Of a stretch of DNA of 64,000 nt, positions 26,249-35,564 are shown one piece after another. The position numbers and the translations under genes are program-made. This stretch comes from Chromatiaceae bacterium (GTDB lineage Bacteria > Pseudomonadota > Gammaproteobacteria > Chromatiales > Chromatiaceae), in the NCBI GenBank assembly GCA_016714645.1, contig JADKCI010000001.1:434001-498000 (forward strand). The letters are read 5' to 3'. The notes below the pieces were generated by a model. That model searched no databases. It saw only the letters and a list, made by a program, of their open reading frames with translations, and was not told where the DNA came from. How positions within the stretch are numbered: position 1 is the first letter of the stretch; every line of letters begins with the position of its first letter.

Positions 26249-26680
26249 TCAGTCTTCTTTCTTTTTGCACTCGGCTTCGAATTCTTCAAGGGTGGCTATG
26301 ATTTTTCTTTTGTCACCCAGGATGGAACCTGCTATCCAATCCGTATCCTGGGGGATTTTTTTAGTGATGCTCATCCAGTTCCAGCCAAACTCATAATGAA
26401 CCTTGCCATTTTTAAGGCAGATGATGTATTGATTCATGCCAATGCCCGGCGAGCCCGAATTCGTAACTTCCGCGAGTCCATTTATATGTCTGTAAAATCG
26501 GTCCTTTTCGAGTTTATTTAATGTTAATTTGTAAGTGATGTAGCCTATGACTACCGGGATAATGATGATTGCCGATAACCAGATCATGAGGTTCTCCCGG
26601 GTTTTACCCTGAGTGTTGATTGGGGGATAATTACCTATCTCTCTCGAGGATGGTTCGTCGGAGGGGGTGGAAATACTCAT
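26249..26680 (-). CDS. Hypothetical single-pass membrane protein
   Basis: 143 residues with one membrane helix (LMIWLSAIIIIPVVIGYITY, about residues 31-50) and a basic, then acidic C-terminal domain ending EFEAECKKKED. Codon usage is noticeably richer in A/T than in the surrounding genes, suggesting recent acquisition. It is convergent with the frameshifted lipoprotein. No family recognised. Confidence 0.7.
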   Translation of the reverse strand: MSISTPSDEPSSREIGNYPPINTQGKTRENLMIWLSAIIIIPVVIGYITYKLTLNKLEKDRFYRHINGLAEVTNSGSPGIGMNQYIICLKNGKVHYEFGWNWMSITKKIPQDTDWIAGSILGDKRKIIATLEEFEAECKKKED

Positions 26681-26792
26681 TGCTCCGCTGTCGAAAATGT
26701 TTATGTGAGTGCCACGGTCGCTGGAGACCTGGGTCCAGGGGCTCGCCTCGATAAGCGCTATTTAAGACTATCCTAATTATTACCGAATGATG

Positions 26793-26821
26793 TTGACATT
26801 TTCGCGTGGAAATGGAATGTT
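26793..26821 (+). promoter_or_regulatory. Possible sigma-70 -35 region upstream of hemerythrin gene
   Basis: A perfect TTGACA at 26793-26798 is followed 17 bp later by AATGTT, a weak -10 match, about 105 bp before the hemerythrin ATG. Otherwise 26681-26926 holds no gene. Confidence 0.25.
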
Positions 26822-26926
26822 AGCATAAGGGGTTGTCGTTATATCGCTCTTGGTCCTGCCCGCAAGGGTCGGGTCAACGAACGCCCCCGGCATCGATAAT
26901 TACTATGAGAACGAGGAGGAAGACTC

Positions 26927-27391
26927 ATGTATGACATAGAGCATTTCCGCAAAAGCCAGGAAGACTTGCTGAAAATGATCGAGGATTTACAGTCCTTGAT
27001 GGCTACCGATATGTTCGAAATGAGCCAGAACGCCATGACCGCTTATCAGGTTCTCTGCGATCTGGGCTTCAAGATTCATGCGCACCTTGGGGAGGCGGAT
27101 CGCTATGTTTATCCCTATCTGCTCATCCATGATGACCCCAAGGTGCAGTCCCTAGCCTGGGGTTTCATCAACGGCGAGAATCCACTCCGCCAGAGCTTCG
27201 CCGACTACTACATCAAGTGGTTGAATAATTTCCACTTCATCTTCCCACGCGACTTCATTGCCGATAGCCAGGAAATATTCAACATGATCATAGAACGTAT
27301 TGACCGTGAAAACAAGGAGTTGCTTCCCTGGCTGGCCGAGATCGGTATCAGCCACCATTCCCGCGTCCAGGATCCTCCGGCGGGGCTTTAG
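26927..27391 (+). CDS. Hemerythrin domain-containing protein
   Basis: 154 residues, starting at ATG 26927 with GAGGAGGAAG upstream. Candidate di-iron ligands occur in EHFRKSQEDLLKMI (His), LGFKIHAHLGEADRYVYPYL (His, His, Glu) and later in RDFIADSQEIFNMI, matching the four-helix HHE fold. Bacterial members sense or carry O2 or NO or protect iron centres. A ferredoxin-NADP reductase gene follows 110 bp later and a CDGSH iron-sulfur gene beyond it, suggesting a redox theme, though joint transcription is not proven. Confidence 0.8.
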   Translation: MYDIEHFRKSQEDLLKMIEDLQSLMATDMFEMSQNAMTAYQVLCDLGFKIHAHLGEADRYVYPYLLIHDDPKVQSLAWGFINGENPLRQSFADYYIKWLNNFHFIFPRDFIADSQEIFNMIIERIDRENKELLPWLAEIGISHHSRVQDPPAGL

Positions 27392-27501
27392 CGCGCGCCT
27401 CTCCTCGGGATTGCCAGCCCCAATGACTCGGCGGGTCATTGCCGATCACCCCCATCGGAGCTTCGTGAACCCTATCCACATCCTGAACGGTCAGCCTGGC
27501 C

Positions 27502-28320
27502 ATGAGTAACAGCCCCCAGCACGCCTACAACGCCCGGGTCTTCGGGCGGGAGGAAATTAACCCACAACTTCTGATCCTCCGCGTCCAGCCCGAAGCCACT
27601 CTCTTTGATTTCAAACCCGGCCAATTCGCCGTGCTCGGTTTGCTGGGCAGCGAACCGCGGGTCGCGGAGGCCGCCACGGAAGAGGTCATTCCCCCCGGGG
27701 ATAAAATCATCCGTCGCGCCTATAGCGTGGCGTCATCGAGCCGGGAGCGTCAGTACGCGGAGTTCATTATCACCCTCGTCACCAGCGGTGATCTAACGCC
27801 CCGGCTCTTTGCCTTGCGGGTTGGGGACCGCCTCTTCCTGGGACCCAAGGCCAGCGGGGTCTTCACCCTGGACCGGGTCCCGCCCGGCAAGGCGGTCATT
27901 CTCATCGCCACGGGGACCGGGCTGGCGCCCTACATCTCCATGCTCAGGACCCTGCTGTTGCGGGAAACCGACCGGCGGTTTGTCGTCCTGCACGGCGCTC
28001 GCTTTGGCTGGGACCTTGGCTACCGCGGCGAACTCGAAAGCCTGATGCGGTTATGTCCCCACTTCACCTACATCCCGAGTATCACGCGGCCGGATCAGGA
28101 CCCGCATTTTCAGGGTCATACCGGCAGGATCCAGAACTTGCTGGAGCAGGGCCTGGTGGAACGGGAGTCCGGCATCCCGCTTGATCCGAACCTGGCCGAT
28201 GTCTTTCTGTGCGGCAACCCGGACATGGTGTCCTCCGTGAACAGTATCCTCGAAGCCAGGGGTTTCCAGGCCTGGCGGGGTCGGGAACCGGGCACGATTC
28301 ATGTCGAGAAATATTGGTAA
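27502..28320 (+). CDS. fpr: Ferredoxin--NADP reductase
   Basis: 272 residues. FAD-binding RAYSVASSSRERQ and FKPGQFAVLGL, NADP-binding IATGTGLAPYISML and VLHGARFGWDLGYRGEL, VFLCGNPDMVSSV and the C-terminal HVEKYW are characteristic of bacterial Fpr. It exchanges electrons between NADPH and ferredoxin or flavodoxin. ATG 27502 was taken; a GTG start is not needed. The gene ends three bases before the convergent CDGSH gene's stop. Confidence 0.92.
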   Translation: MSNSPQHAYNARVFGREEINPQLLILRVQPEATLFDFKPGQFAVLGLLGSEPRVAEAATEEVIPPGDKIIRRAYSVASSSRERQYAEFIITLVTSGDLTPRLFALRVGDRLFLGPKASGVFTLDRVPPGKAVILIATGTGLAPYISMLRTLLLRETDRRFVVLHGARFGWDLGYRGELESLMRLCPHFTYIPSITRPDQDPHFQGHTGRIQNLLEQGLVERESGIPLDPNLADVFLCGNPDMVSSVNSILEARGFQAWRGREPGTIHVEKYW

Positions 28321-28323
28321 AGC

Positions 28324-28578
28324 CTAATCTTTAGGATTGGTGGCTAATGGGGTGTGGGTGCCATCACAGAGAGGGGGGGTGGCGGTCCGCTTACATTGGC
28401 ACAGGTAGTAGGTTCCGTCCGCCGGGGGCGTAAAGGGCATGGGGTTGAAGCATGCCGTATGGGAGCCGTCGCAATAAGGCTGGTTGGCGGAGAGGCCGCA
28501 GGTACACCAATAGATAGTCTGGCCGCCCTTCAGTTCGACGGCGGCGGGTTGGGTGGCGGCGATCTTGGGCTCTTTCAT
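28324..28578 (-). CDS. CDGSH iron-sulfur domain protein with two clusters
   Basis: 84 residues with two tandem CDGSH motifs: Cys25, Cys27, Cys36, His40 (WCTCGLSANQPYCDGSH) and Cys60, Cys62, Cys71, His75 (CQCKRTATPPLCDGTH). Each should hold a [2Fe-2S] cluster with 3Cys-1His ligation, as in MitoNEET-related bacterial proteins that transfer electrons or clusters. No membrane segment is present. It is convergent with fpr, a plausible electron donor. Confidence 0.92.
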   Translation of the reverse strand: MKEPKIAATQPAAVELKGGQTIYWCTCGLSANQPYCDGSHTACFNPMPFTPPADGTYYLCQCKRTATPPLCDGTHTPLATNPKD

Positions 28579-28598
28579 GGCATTTGCCTCATGGTTGG

Positions 28599-29801
28599 TC
28601 AGTCGTACAGAAGGAAGGGGGCGCGTTCCTCGCGCCAGGCGGCCTCGTCGGCGAGGAGCCGGCTCTCCAGGTCGGCGGGAACGGCCTGGGGGTCGTCAAC
28701 CCAGTCGCGCAGCAGGGTGCCGCCCGCCAGGAGGTCGATGGCCAGGCGTTCGGTCTCGTACTCGTAGGGAAAGTCACGCCACAGGGGGTAATCCGGATAG
28801 GTGAGGCGCACGGCCTTGAGGAAGAGGGCCGCCAGCCGGTAAGGCCGGAAGCGGGCGTGATCATAGCTCGCCAGGTCGGTATGGATCTGGAGGCCAGAGC
28901 AGAGCCGACCGGCGTGTTTGTGAAAGGTGGGCTCGAAGTAACAGGGACGCAACAGGGCGCCCTCCAGCCATTCCGGGCGCAGGGCCGCCATGCGCGCGAG
29001 CAGCCGGTGGCTGTCGATGTCCGGCGCCCCCACCAGTTCCAGGGCAACCGTGGTCCCCCGGCCCTCGGACAGGCTGCTACCCTCGAAGAGCACGGTGCCC
29101 GGGAAGCAGCGCGCCATGTTGAGGCTGGAGGCATTGGGGCTGGGGTTGATCCAGGGTCCCTGGTGCAGGGGCCAGCCGAATCCCGGCCCTTCATCCATCT
29201 GGTAGCCGGTCATGGCCACGATTTCCAGTTCGACATCCAGGCCCAACCGCGCCACCAGCCAGCGCGCCAGTTCGCCGAAGGTGAGTCCATGGCGCATGAT
29301 GAGCGGCGCGGCACCGACGAAGCTCTCCCAGCCCGGCTCCAGAATCGTTCCCTCGATGGGCCGGCCGGCGGGATTGGGCCGGTCCAGCACCCAGACCGCC
29401 TTGCCGGCCCTGGCGCAGGCCTCCAGTAGGTAGGTCAGGGTGGTGACGAAGGTGTAAATGCGGGTGCCGATGTCCTGAAGGTCCACCAGCAGGAGATCGA
29501 ACGTCTCCAGCATGGCGGCGGTCGGCCGGCGCACCTCGCCATAGAGACTGAAGACCGGGATGCCGTGGACCGGGTCACGATAGTCCTGGGTCTCGACCAT
29601 GTTGTCCTGCTTGTCGCCGCGCATGCCATGCTGGGGACCGAAGGCGGCGGTGATGGCCAGTCCGGGCGTCGCCATCAGGGCATCCAGACTCGGCTGGCCC
29701 GCGGTCGTCACGGACGCCGGATGCCCCAGCAGGGCCAAACGCCGGCCACGCAGGGCCTTCAGGCGGGGGCTGGCGAGGAGAACCGAGATGCCGGGTTGCA
29801 C
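28599..29801 (-). CDS. DUF1343 / NamZ-type exo-beta-N-acetylmuramidase
   Basis: About 400 residues. Blocks include RLALLGHPASVTTAGQPSLD, FGPQHGMRGDKQDNM, VFSLYGEVRRPTAAML, DLQDIGTRIYTFVTTL, VLDRPNPAGRPIEG and NMARCFPGTVLFEGSSLSEG, the conserved core of DUF1343. The characterised member NamZ releases N-acetylmuramic acid from peptidoglycan fragments in cell-wall recycling; this role is inferred. GTG 29801 with AAGGAA ten bases upstream gives the usual length; the frame is open to 29942. The CDGSH gene starts 20 bp downstream on the same strand. Confidence 0.85.
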   Translation of the reverse strand: MQPGISVLLASPRLKALRGRRLALLGHPASVTTAGQPSLDALMATPGLAITAAFGPQHGMRGDKQDNMVETQDYRDPVHGIPVFSLYGEVRRPTAAMLETFDLLLVDLQDIGTRIYTFVTTLTYLLEACARAGKAVWVLDRPNPAGRPIEGTILEPGWESFVGAAPLIMRHGLTFGELARWLVARLGLDVELEIVAMTGYQMDEGPGFGWPLHQGPWINPSPNASSLNMARCFPGTVLFEGSSLSEGRGTTVALELVGAPDIDSHRLLARMAALRPEWLEGALLRPCYFEPTFHKHAGRLCSGLQIHTDLASYDHARFRPYRLAALFLKAVRLTYPDYPLWRDFPYEYETERLAIDLLAGGTLLRDWVDDPQAVPADLESRLLADEAAWREERAPFLLYD

Positions 29802-30148
29802 GGGGGCGAGGTTCCTTATCGTTGGTGACGTCAATCGGAAACAAATGCGCGGGAAATTTCCCAAAGGGCTGACGGCTTGATGCGCCGCAACAGGGGCACC
29901 ACTTAGGGGTGGGACGAGAGATTCCAGTATGTCGCCGCCCACGTCAAGCCCTGGGGCTCAAGTCGTGGCCCCTGACAATAATCAACATCCAGCCAGAGCG
30001 TCATCTTGTATCATGTTAGCCAAGCCACGCATCCGTCGCGGTGTTCAGGGGCCTGCTGTTTCCCTGCCTACACTTGCGTATCCAAGTGCCTGGCGCTGGC
30101 CTGCCTGCCGTCAACCCCGTCCCTTTCGATGAAAAATCCTGGAACGCC

Positions 30149-30730
30149 ATGACTGAATACGCCCTGATTCTGGTTGGCACCGTGCTGGTCAACAATTTTG
30201 TGCTGGTCAAATTTCTTGGCCTCTGCCCCTTCATGGGGGTATCCAAAAAGACCGAGACGGCCATCGGCATGGGCATGGCGACGACCTTCGTCCTGACCCT
30301 GTCCGCCATCTGCACCTGGTTGGTGAACGAGTACCTGCTGGCGCCGCTGGGCATCGAGTACCTCCGGACGATTGCCTTTATCCTGGTCATCGCCTCGGTG
30401 GTCCAGTTCACCGAGACGGTGATGCGCAAGACCAGCCCGGTGCTGTACCAGGTCCTGGGCATCTTCCTGCCCCTCATCACCGTCAACTGCGCCGTGCTCG
30501 CCGTGACCCTGCTCAACCTCCAGGCCGGACTTGGCCTGATGGCGTCGGCTATTTACGGCTTTGGCGCGGCATTGGGCTTTTCCCTGGTCCTGGTCCTCTT
30601 CGCCGCCCTGCGCGAGCGCATCGCCGTGGCCGACGTGCCCGAGCCCTTCCAGGGCAGTGCCATCGCCCTGGTGACGGCGGGCATCATGTCCCTCGCCTTC
30701 ATGGGCTTCGCCGGACTCGTGTCCGCCTAA
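30149..30730 (+). CDS. rnfA: Rnf complex subunit RnfA
   Basis: 193 residues with six membrane helices. It starts MTEYALILVGTVLVNNFVLV and has KFLGLCPFMGVSKKTETA and LGIFLPLITVNCAVLAV, the RnfA/NqrE signatures. RnfA and RnfE form the two antiparallel membrane halves of the ion-translocating NADH:ferredoxin oxidoreductase. It heads a tightly packed operon rnfABCDGE. Confidence 0.95.
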   Translation: MTEYALILVGTVLVNNFVLVKFLGLCPFMGVSKKTETAIGMGMATTFVLTLSAICTWLVNEYLLAPLGIEYLRTIAFILVIASVVQFTETVMRKTSPVLYQVLGIFLPLITVNCAVLAVTLLNLQAGLGLMASAIYGFGAALGFSLVLVLFAALRERIAVADVPEPFQGSAIALVTAGIMSLAFMGFAGLVSA

Positions 30731-30772
30731 GGCCCCTGATTCAGTCCTAACTGGAGCCGTCTCGGCATCGCC

Positions 30773-31324
30773 ATGCTGACCGCCATCCTTGCCATCGCCT
30801 TTCTCGCCGTCCTCTTTGGGCTGCTGCTGGGCTATTCGGCGATCCGCTTCAAGGTCGAGGGCGACCCCCTCGCCGAGCGGATCGATGCCTTGCTGCCCCA
30901 GACCCAGTGCGGCCAATGCGGCTATCCCGGCTGCAAGCCCTATGCCGAGGCCATCGCCAAGGGGGAGGAGGCCATCAACAAGTGCGTGCCCGGCGGCACG
31001 ACAACGGTCATCGCCCTGGCGGATCTTCTTGGCCGCGATCCGGAGCCCCTGTCCGACGCCGGTCCCGAAAAGCCCAAGGCCGTCGCGGTGATCGATGAAC
31101 AGGAGTGTATCGGCTGCACCCTCTGCATTCAGGCCTGCCCCGTCGATGCCATCATGGGCGCCGCCAAGCAGTTGCACGTCATCATCGCCAGCGAATGCAC
31201 CGGCTGCGAACTCTGTCTCAAGCCCTGCCCCGTGGAGTGCATCCACATGATCCCCATCCCGGCCGAAACCAGTAACTGGAGGTGGCCCTATCCGGAGCGC
31301 CCGTCCGAACGGGCCGCTGCCTGA
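30773..31324 (+). CDS. rnfB: Rnf complex iron-sulfur subunit RnfB
   Basis: 183 residues. One N-terminal membrane helix is followed by the Fe-S site Cys46-x2-Cys49-x4-Cys54...Cys71 (QCGQCGYPGC) and two [4Fe-4S] ferredoxin motifs (CIGCTLCIQACP, CTGCELCLKPCP). RnfB passes electrons between ferredoxin and the membrane complex. The order and length match proteobacterial RnfB. Confidence 0.95.
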   Translation: MLTAILAIAFLAVLFGLLLGYSAIRFKVEGDPLAERIDALLPQTQCGQCGYPGCKPYAEAIAKGEEAINKCVPGGTTTVIALADLLGRDPEPLSDAGPEKPKAVAVIDEQECIGCTLCIQACPVDAIMGAAKQLHVIIASECTGCELCLKPCPVECIHMIPIPAETSNWRWPYPERPSERAAA

Positions 31325-31344
31325 ACCGACAAGAGGCCCCTAGT

Positions 31345-33087
31345 TTGGATTCAGCCCTGCCCCCCTACCGGCTCGGCGCCGGTCAACGCCAACTCTGGAC
31401 CTTCCCCGGGGGCTTGCACCTGCCGGACGAGAAGGCGCTGTCGAATCATGCCCCCCTGGCGAGCGCCCCCCTGCCCCGGCGGCTCATCATCCCCTTGCGT
31501 CAGCACATTGGCGCCCCGGCCAAGCCGGTGGTCGCGGTCGGCGACCGGGTCCTCAAGGGGCAGTTGATCGGCGAGGCGCAGGGCCGGCTGAGCGCGACGA
31601 TCCATGCCTCCAGTTCCGGGACCGTGATCGCCATCGAGGAACGCCCGGTCCCCCATGCCTCCGGCATGAGCGCCCCCTGCATCCTGATCGAGACCGATGA
31701 CGAGGACGCCTGGGCCGAGCTGCCGCCGCCGCTCTCCGCCAGACCCGACCCGGAGGCCCTGCGCGAGCGTATCCGCTGGGCGGGCATCGTCGGCCTGGGC
31801 GGCGCCGCCTTTCCCAGCAGCGTCAAGCTGACCCCGGCGCCCGGTATCCGCGTCCGGACCCTGATCCTGAACGGCGCCGAGTGCGAGCCCTACATCAGTT
31901 GTGACGATCGCCTGATGCGGGACAGGCCCGAACGCATCCTCCAGGGCGCCCGTCTGCTACGGGACCTGCTGGGGGTTGAGGCGTGCCTGATCGCGGTCGA
32001 GGACAATAAACCCGAGGCCATCCTGGCCCTGCGCCAGGCCCTCGTGACGGATGGCGACGCGGCGGGTATCGAAATCATCGCCATCCCCACCCTCTATCCC
32101 TCGGGGGGAGAAAAGCAGCTCATCCGCATCCTCACCGGCCAGGAGGTGCCCAGCCGGGGTATCCCCGCCCAGATCGGCATCGTCTGCCAGAACATCGCCA
32201 CCGTCGCCGCCATCGCCGACGCCGCCTTCGACGGCAAGCCCCTCATCTCGCGCATCGTCACCCTGACGGGGCGCGGTCTGGGTCAGCCGCGCAATCTGGA
32301 GGTGCCCATCGGCGTCCCCATCCGGGAACTCATCGAACAGGCCGGCGGCCTGAGCCCCCGGTTGCGGCGCTTGCTCATCGGCGGCCCCATGATGGGTTTT
32401 GCCTGTGATGACCTGGACATCCCTGTGACCAAGGCCGTCAACTGTCTCCTCGCCCTGACTCCCGACGAGGCCCCGGACCCCGGGCCGGCCCTGGCCTGCA
32501 TCCGCTGTGGCGCCTGCGCCGAGGCCTGCCCCGTCAGCCTGCTTCCGCAGCAGTTGTACTGGCACGCCCGGGCCCGGGATCTGGACAAGGTGCGCGACTA
32601 CAATCTCTTCGATTGTATCGAGTGCGGCTGTTGCGCCGTGGTCTGTCCCTCCCATATCCCGCTGGTTCAATACTATCGCTTCGCCAAGAACGAATGCCTG
32701 GCGCGGGACCAGGAGAAACGCCAGGCCGAGCATGCCCGCCAACGCCATGAGGCCAAGGAGGCGCGGCTGGAGCGGTTGGAACAGGAGCGCAAGGCCAATC
32801 TCCGCAAGAAGAAGGAGGGCCTGGCGGACAAGGCGCCGCCCCCGCCCCCCGGGGCCCCCGTGGTGGGGGCCCTGGCCCCGGCTGCCGTCGCCGAGGACCC
32901 GAAGAAGGCCGCCATTGCCGCCGCCCTCAAGCGCGCGGCGGAAAAGAAGGCGGCCCTGGCCAGTCAGGGTCTGGCGCCCAAAAACACCGAGAACCTGGCC
33001 CCGGCCCAGCAGCGTCAGGTGGAGGCCGCCGAGGTCCGCCGTAGCGAGCTGCAAGCGGCGGAAGATGCGGCGCGGCCGCGGGAATAA
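31345..33087 (+). CDS. rnfC: Rnf complex subunit RnfC
   Basis: About 580 residues. The NADH/FMN-binding core has LNGAECEPYISCDDRLM and IGGPMMGFACDDLD; two [4Fe-4S] motifs follow (CIRCGACAEACPVSL, CIECGCCAVVCPSHI). After about residue 450 comes a long Lys/Glu/Ala-rich tail, common and variable in proteobacterial RnfC. TTG 31345 with AAGAGG nearby was chosen since it follows the rnfB stop; a GTG at 31282 inside rnfB is the alternative. Confidence 0.93.
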   Translation: MDSALPPYRLGAGQRQLWTFPGGLHLPDEKALSNHAPLASAPLPRRLIIPLRQHIGAPAKPVVAVGDRVLKGQLIGEAQGRLSATIHASSSGTVIAIEERPVPHASGMSAPCILIETDDEDAWAELPPPLSARPDPEALRERIRWAGIVGLGGAAFPSSVKLTPAPGIRVRTLILNGAECEPYISCDDRLMRDRPERILQGARLLRDLLGVEACLIAVEDNKPEAILALRQALVTDGDAAGIEIIAIPTLYPSGGEKQLIRILTGQEVPSRGIPAQIGIVCQNIATVAAIADAAFDGKPLISRIVTLTGRGLGQPRNLEVPIGVPIRELIEQAGGLSPRLRRLLIGGPMMGFACDDLDIPVTKAVNCLLALTPDEAPDPGPALACIRCGACAEACPVSLLPQQLYWHARARDLDKVRDYNLFDCIECGCCAVVCPSHIPLVQYYRFAKNECLARDQEKRQAEHARQRHEAKEARLERLEQERKANLRKKKEGLADKAPPPPPGAPVVGALAPAAVAEDPKKAAIAAALKRAAEKKAALASQGLAPKNTENLAPAQQRQVEAAEVRRSELQAAEDAARPRE

Positions 33088-33090
33088 AGC

Positions 33091-34155
33091 ATGATGCCGA
33101 CCGCTATCGTCTCCTCGCCCTTCGCCGGGCGCCTCAACCGTACCGACCAGGTCATGCTCCAGGTCATCCTGGCCCTGATCCCAGGTACCCTGGCCATGGT
33201 CTGGTACTTCGGCTGGGGTGTCCTCATTAACATGGCCTTGGCCAGCTTCTTTGCCCTGGCTTGCGAGGCCCTGGCCATGAAACTGCGGGGGCGTCCCGTG
33301 TTGCCGGCCATCGGCGACCTCAGCGCCCTGGTTACGGCCCTGCTCTTCGCCGTCGCCGTACCCCCCACCCTGCCCTGGTGGATGACCCTGATCGGCATCG
33401 TTTTCGCCATCATCGTCGTCAAGCAGTTGTATGGGGGGCTGGGCTACAACCCCTTTAACCCCGCCATGGCGGGCTACGTCTTCCTGCTCGTGTCCTATCC
33501 CCTGGCGATGACGACCTGGTTGGCGCCCAACATTCCGGAAATTCTGGAGGCCCATCATCTGGTCACCCTCTCCTTCCTGGATTCCGCCCGGCTTATTTTT
33601 ACGGGGGCCCTACCGCCCCATGTGGCCTGGGATGCCATGAGCGCGGCCACGCCCCTGGACGAGATGTTCTCCAAGCTCGACCAAAACGCCACCATCCCCG
33701 AGATCCTCGCCAGCCCCCTGTGGGGGGAATACGGCGGGCGTGGCTGGGAATGGATTGGCAACTGGTTCCTGCTGGGGGGGCTCTACATGATCTGGCGCGG
33801 CGTCATCACCTGGCGCATCCCGGTGGCCGTGCTGGCGGGCCTACTCATTCCCGCCGGGATGTTCTGGCTGGTGGACCCTCAGGCCTTCCCCTTTCCGGCC
33901 TTTCACATCTTCGCTGGCGGCACCATCCTGGGGGCCTTTTTCATCGCCACCGACCCGGTCACCGCCTGTACCACCCCCCGGGGCCAACTCGTCTATGGCG
34001 CCGCTATCGGCCTCATTATTCTGGCCATCCGCCACTGGGGCGGCTATCCGGACGCCGTGGCCTTCGCGGTCTTGCTCATGAACATCGCCGCCCCCACCAT
34101 CGATTACTACACTCAGCCCCGCGTCTTCGGCCATGGCCGGAGGGAAAAGACATGA
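33091..34155 (+). CDS. rnfD: Rnf complex subunit RnfD
   Basis: 354 residues, multi-pass. LYGGLGYNPFNPAMAGYVFL and FIATDPVTACTTPRG are RnfD/NqrB signatures, and Thr187 in the SAAT sequence is the probable attachment site for covalent FMN. It starts one codon after rnfC ends and overlaps rnfG by 4 nt (ATGA). Confidence 0.94.
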   Translation: MMPTAIVSSPFAGRLNRTDQVMLQVILALIPGTLAMVWYFGWGVLINMALASFFALACEALAMKLRGRPVLPAIGDLSALVTALLFAVAVPPTLPWWMTLIGIVFAIIVVKQLYGGLGYNPFNPAMAGYVFLLVSYPLAMTTWLAPNIPEILEAHHLVTLSFLDSARLIFTGALPPHVAWDAMSAATPLDEMFSKLDQNATIPEILASPLWGEYGGRGWEWIGNWFLLGGLYMIWRGVITWRIPVAVLAGLLIPAGMFWLVDPQAFPFPAFHIFAGGTILGAFFIATDPVTACTTPRGQLVYGAAIGLIILAIRHWGGYPDAVAFAVLLMNIAAPTIDYYTQPRVFGHGRREKT

Positions 34156-34826
34156 ATACCAAGCCTATCCTCGGCGCCGGGGCCATCCTCGGCGCCTTTG
34201 CTATCGCTGGCGTCGGTCTGGTGGTCGTCACCAATTACCTGACCGAAGAGCGTATCGCCGTCAATCTGCGCGAGGCCATGTTGGCCAAATTCGCCGCCAT
34301 CCTGCCGACGGTCCCGGGCACCGAGGCGCCCCTCATGGATAATGACCCCCTGGCTGACCGCATCCAGGTCAGCGCCCCGGACCTGCTCGGGGCCACCACC
34401 ACGGATGTTTATCGGATCCGCCAGGGCGGTGAGCCGGTGGCGCTCATCCTTAATCCCATCGTACCCGATGGCTATGCCGGGCCCATCCGGCTGCTGGTGG
34501 CGGTCAAGACCGATGGCACCCTGGGCGGGGTCCGGGTCCTCGACCACCACGAGACCCCAGGGTTGGGTGACAAGATCGAAGAACGTAAAAGCGACTGGAT
34601 CAAGGTGCAGTTCGACGGGAAGGGCCTTGGCCAACCGGCCGAGAATCGCTGGCTGGTGAAGCGCGACGGCGGCGACTTCGACCAGTTCACGGGCGCCACC
34701 ATCACCCCCCGGTCCATTGTCAAGACGGTCAAGAATACCCTCAAGTATGTGGCCCGCGAGGGCGATGCCCTCTTCGCCAAACCCGCCGAAATAGCCCCGG
34801 CCCCCGGATCGAAGGAGGCTTCCTGA
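34152..34826 (+). CDS. rnfG: Rnf complex flavin-binding subunit RnfG
   Basis: 224 residues: an N-terminal membrane helix (residues 7-27) and an FMN-binding domain with LDHHETPGLGDKIEE and DQFTGATITPRSIV; Thr183 of TGAT should carry phosphodiester-linked FMN. Start and stop overlap both neighbours, so translation is coupled along the operon. Confidence 0.94.
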   Translation: MNTKPILGAGAILGAFAIAGVGLVVVTNYLTEERIAVNLREAMLAKFAAILPTVPGTEAPLMDNDPLADRIQVSAPDLLGATTTDVYRIRQGGEPVALILNPIVPDGYAGPIRLLVAVKTDGTLGGVRVLDHHETPGLGDKIEERKSDWIKVQFDGKGLGQPAENRWLVKRDGGDFDQFTGATITPRSIVKTVKNTLKYVAREGDALFAKPAEIAPAPGSKEAS

Positions 34827-35559
34827 TGGCCAGCCCCGCTATCCCGCCATCATCGGTGATGGCTTGTGGCGTCAGAACCAGGCCCTGGTGGCCCTCCTCG
34901 GCCTCTGCCCCTTGCTGGCCACGACGACTTCGGCGACCAATGGCTTGGGCATGGGCTTGGCCACCACCACCGTGCTGGTGCTCTCCAACCTGGTCATCTC
35001 CCTGATCCGTAATCTGATGCGCCCGGAGATCCGGCTGCCGGTCTTCGTTCTGGTGATCGCCTCCTTCGTCACCGCCGTCGAACTGGTCATGCAGGCCAAT
35101 TTTTACGAGCTTTCCCGCACCCTGGGGATCTTCATCCCCCTGATCGTCACCAACTGCATGATTGTCGGCCGCGCCGAGTCTTTCGCCTCCCGCAACCCGG
35201 TTTTTCCCGCCGTGGTGGATGGTCTTGCCATGGGCCTGGGCTACAGCCTGGTCCTGACAGTGCTGGGCGGCATTCGTGAATTTCTGGCCCAGGGCACCCT
35301 CTTCTATCAGGCGGACATCCTCTTCGGCGAAGGCGCTCGCGTCCTCTCCTTATCCCTGGGCCCGGACTTTCATGGCGCCCTGCTCGCCATTCTGCCCCCG
35401 GGGGCCTTCATTACCCTCGGCTTCCTGATCGCGCTCAAGAATATCCTCGACAAGGCCATGGCCCGGCGCCGGGCGTCCGCCCGGGTGCCCGGCGCCGCGA
35501 CTCCCGATGACCGCCAGTCCGCAGGTAAGGCCACGGATCATCCGGCCCCCGCGACCTAG
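34826..35559 (+). CDS. rnfE: Rnf complex subunit RnfE, with a frameshift at the sixth codon
   Basis: The intact frame from TTG 34864 reads LWRQNQALVALLGLCPLLAT and continues through six membrane helices (LGIFIPLIVTNCMIVGRAES), clearly RnfE. The expected start, ATG 34826, overlaps the rnfG stop like the other junctions, but reads out of frame; adding one base within AGCCCCGCTAT (34833-34842) would give MASPRYPAIIGDGLWRQNQ as in relatives. Either a one-base deletion, a sequencing error, or initiation at TTG 34864 with loss of a short cytoplasmic N-terminus. It pairs with RnfA. Confidence 0.88.
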
Positions 35560-35564
35560 GGGCG

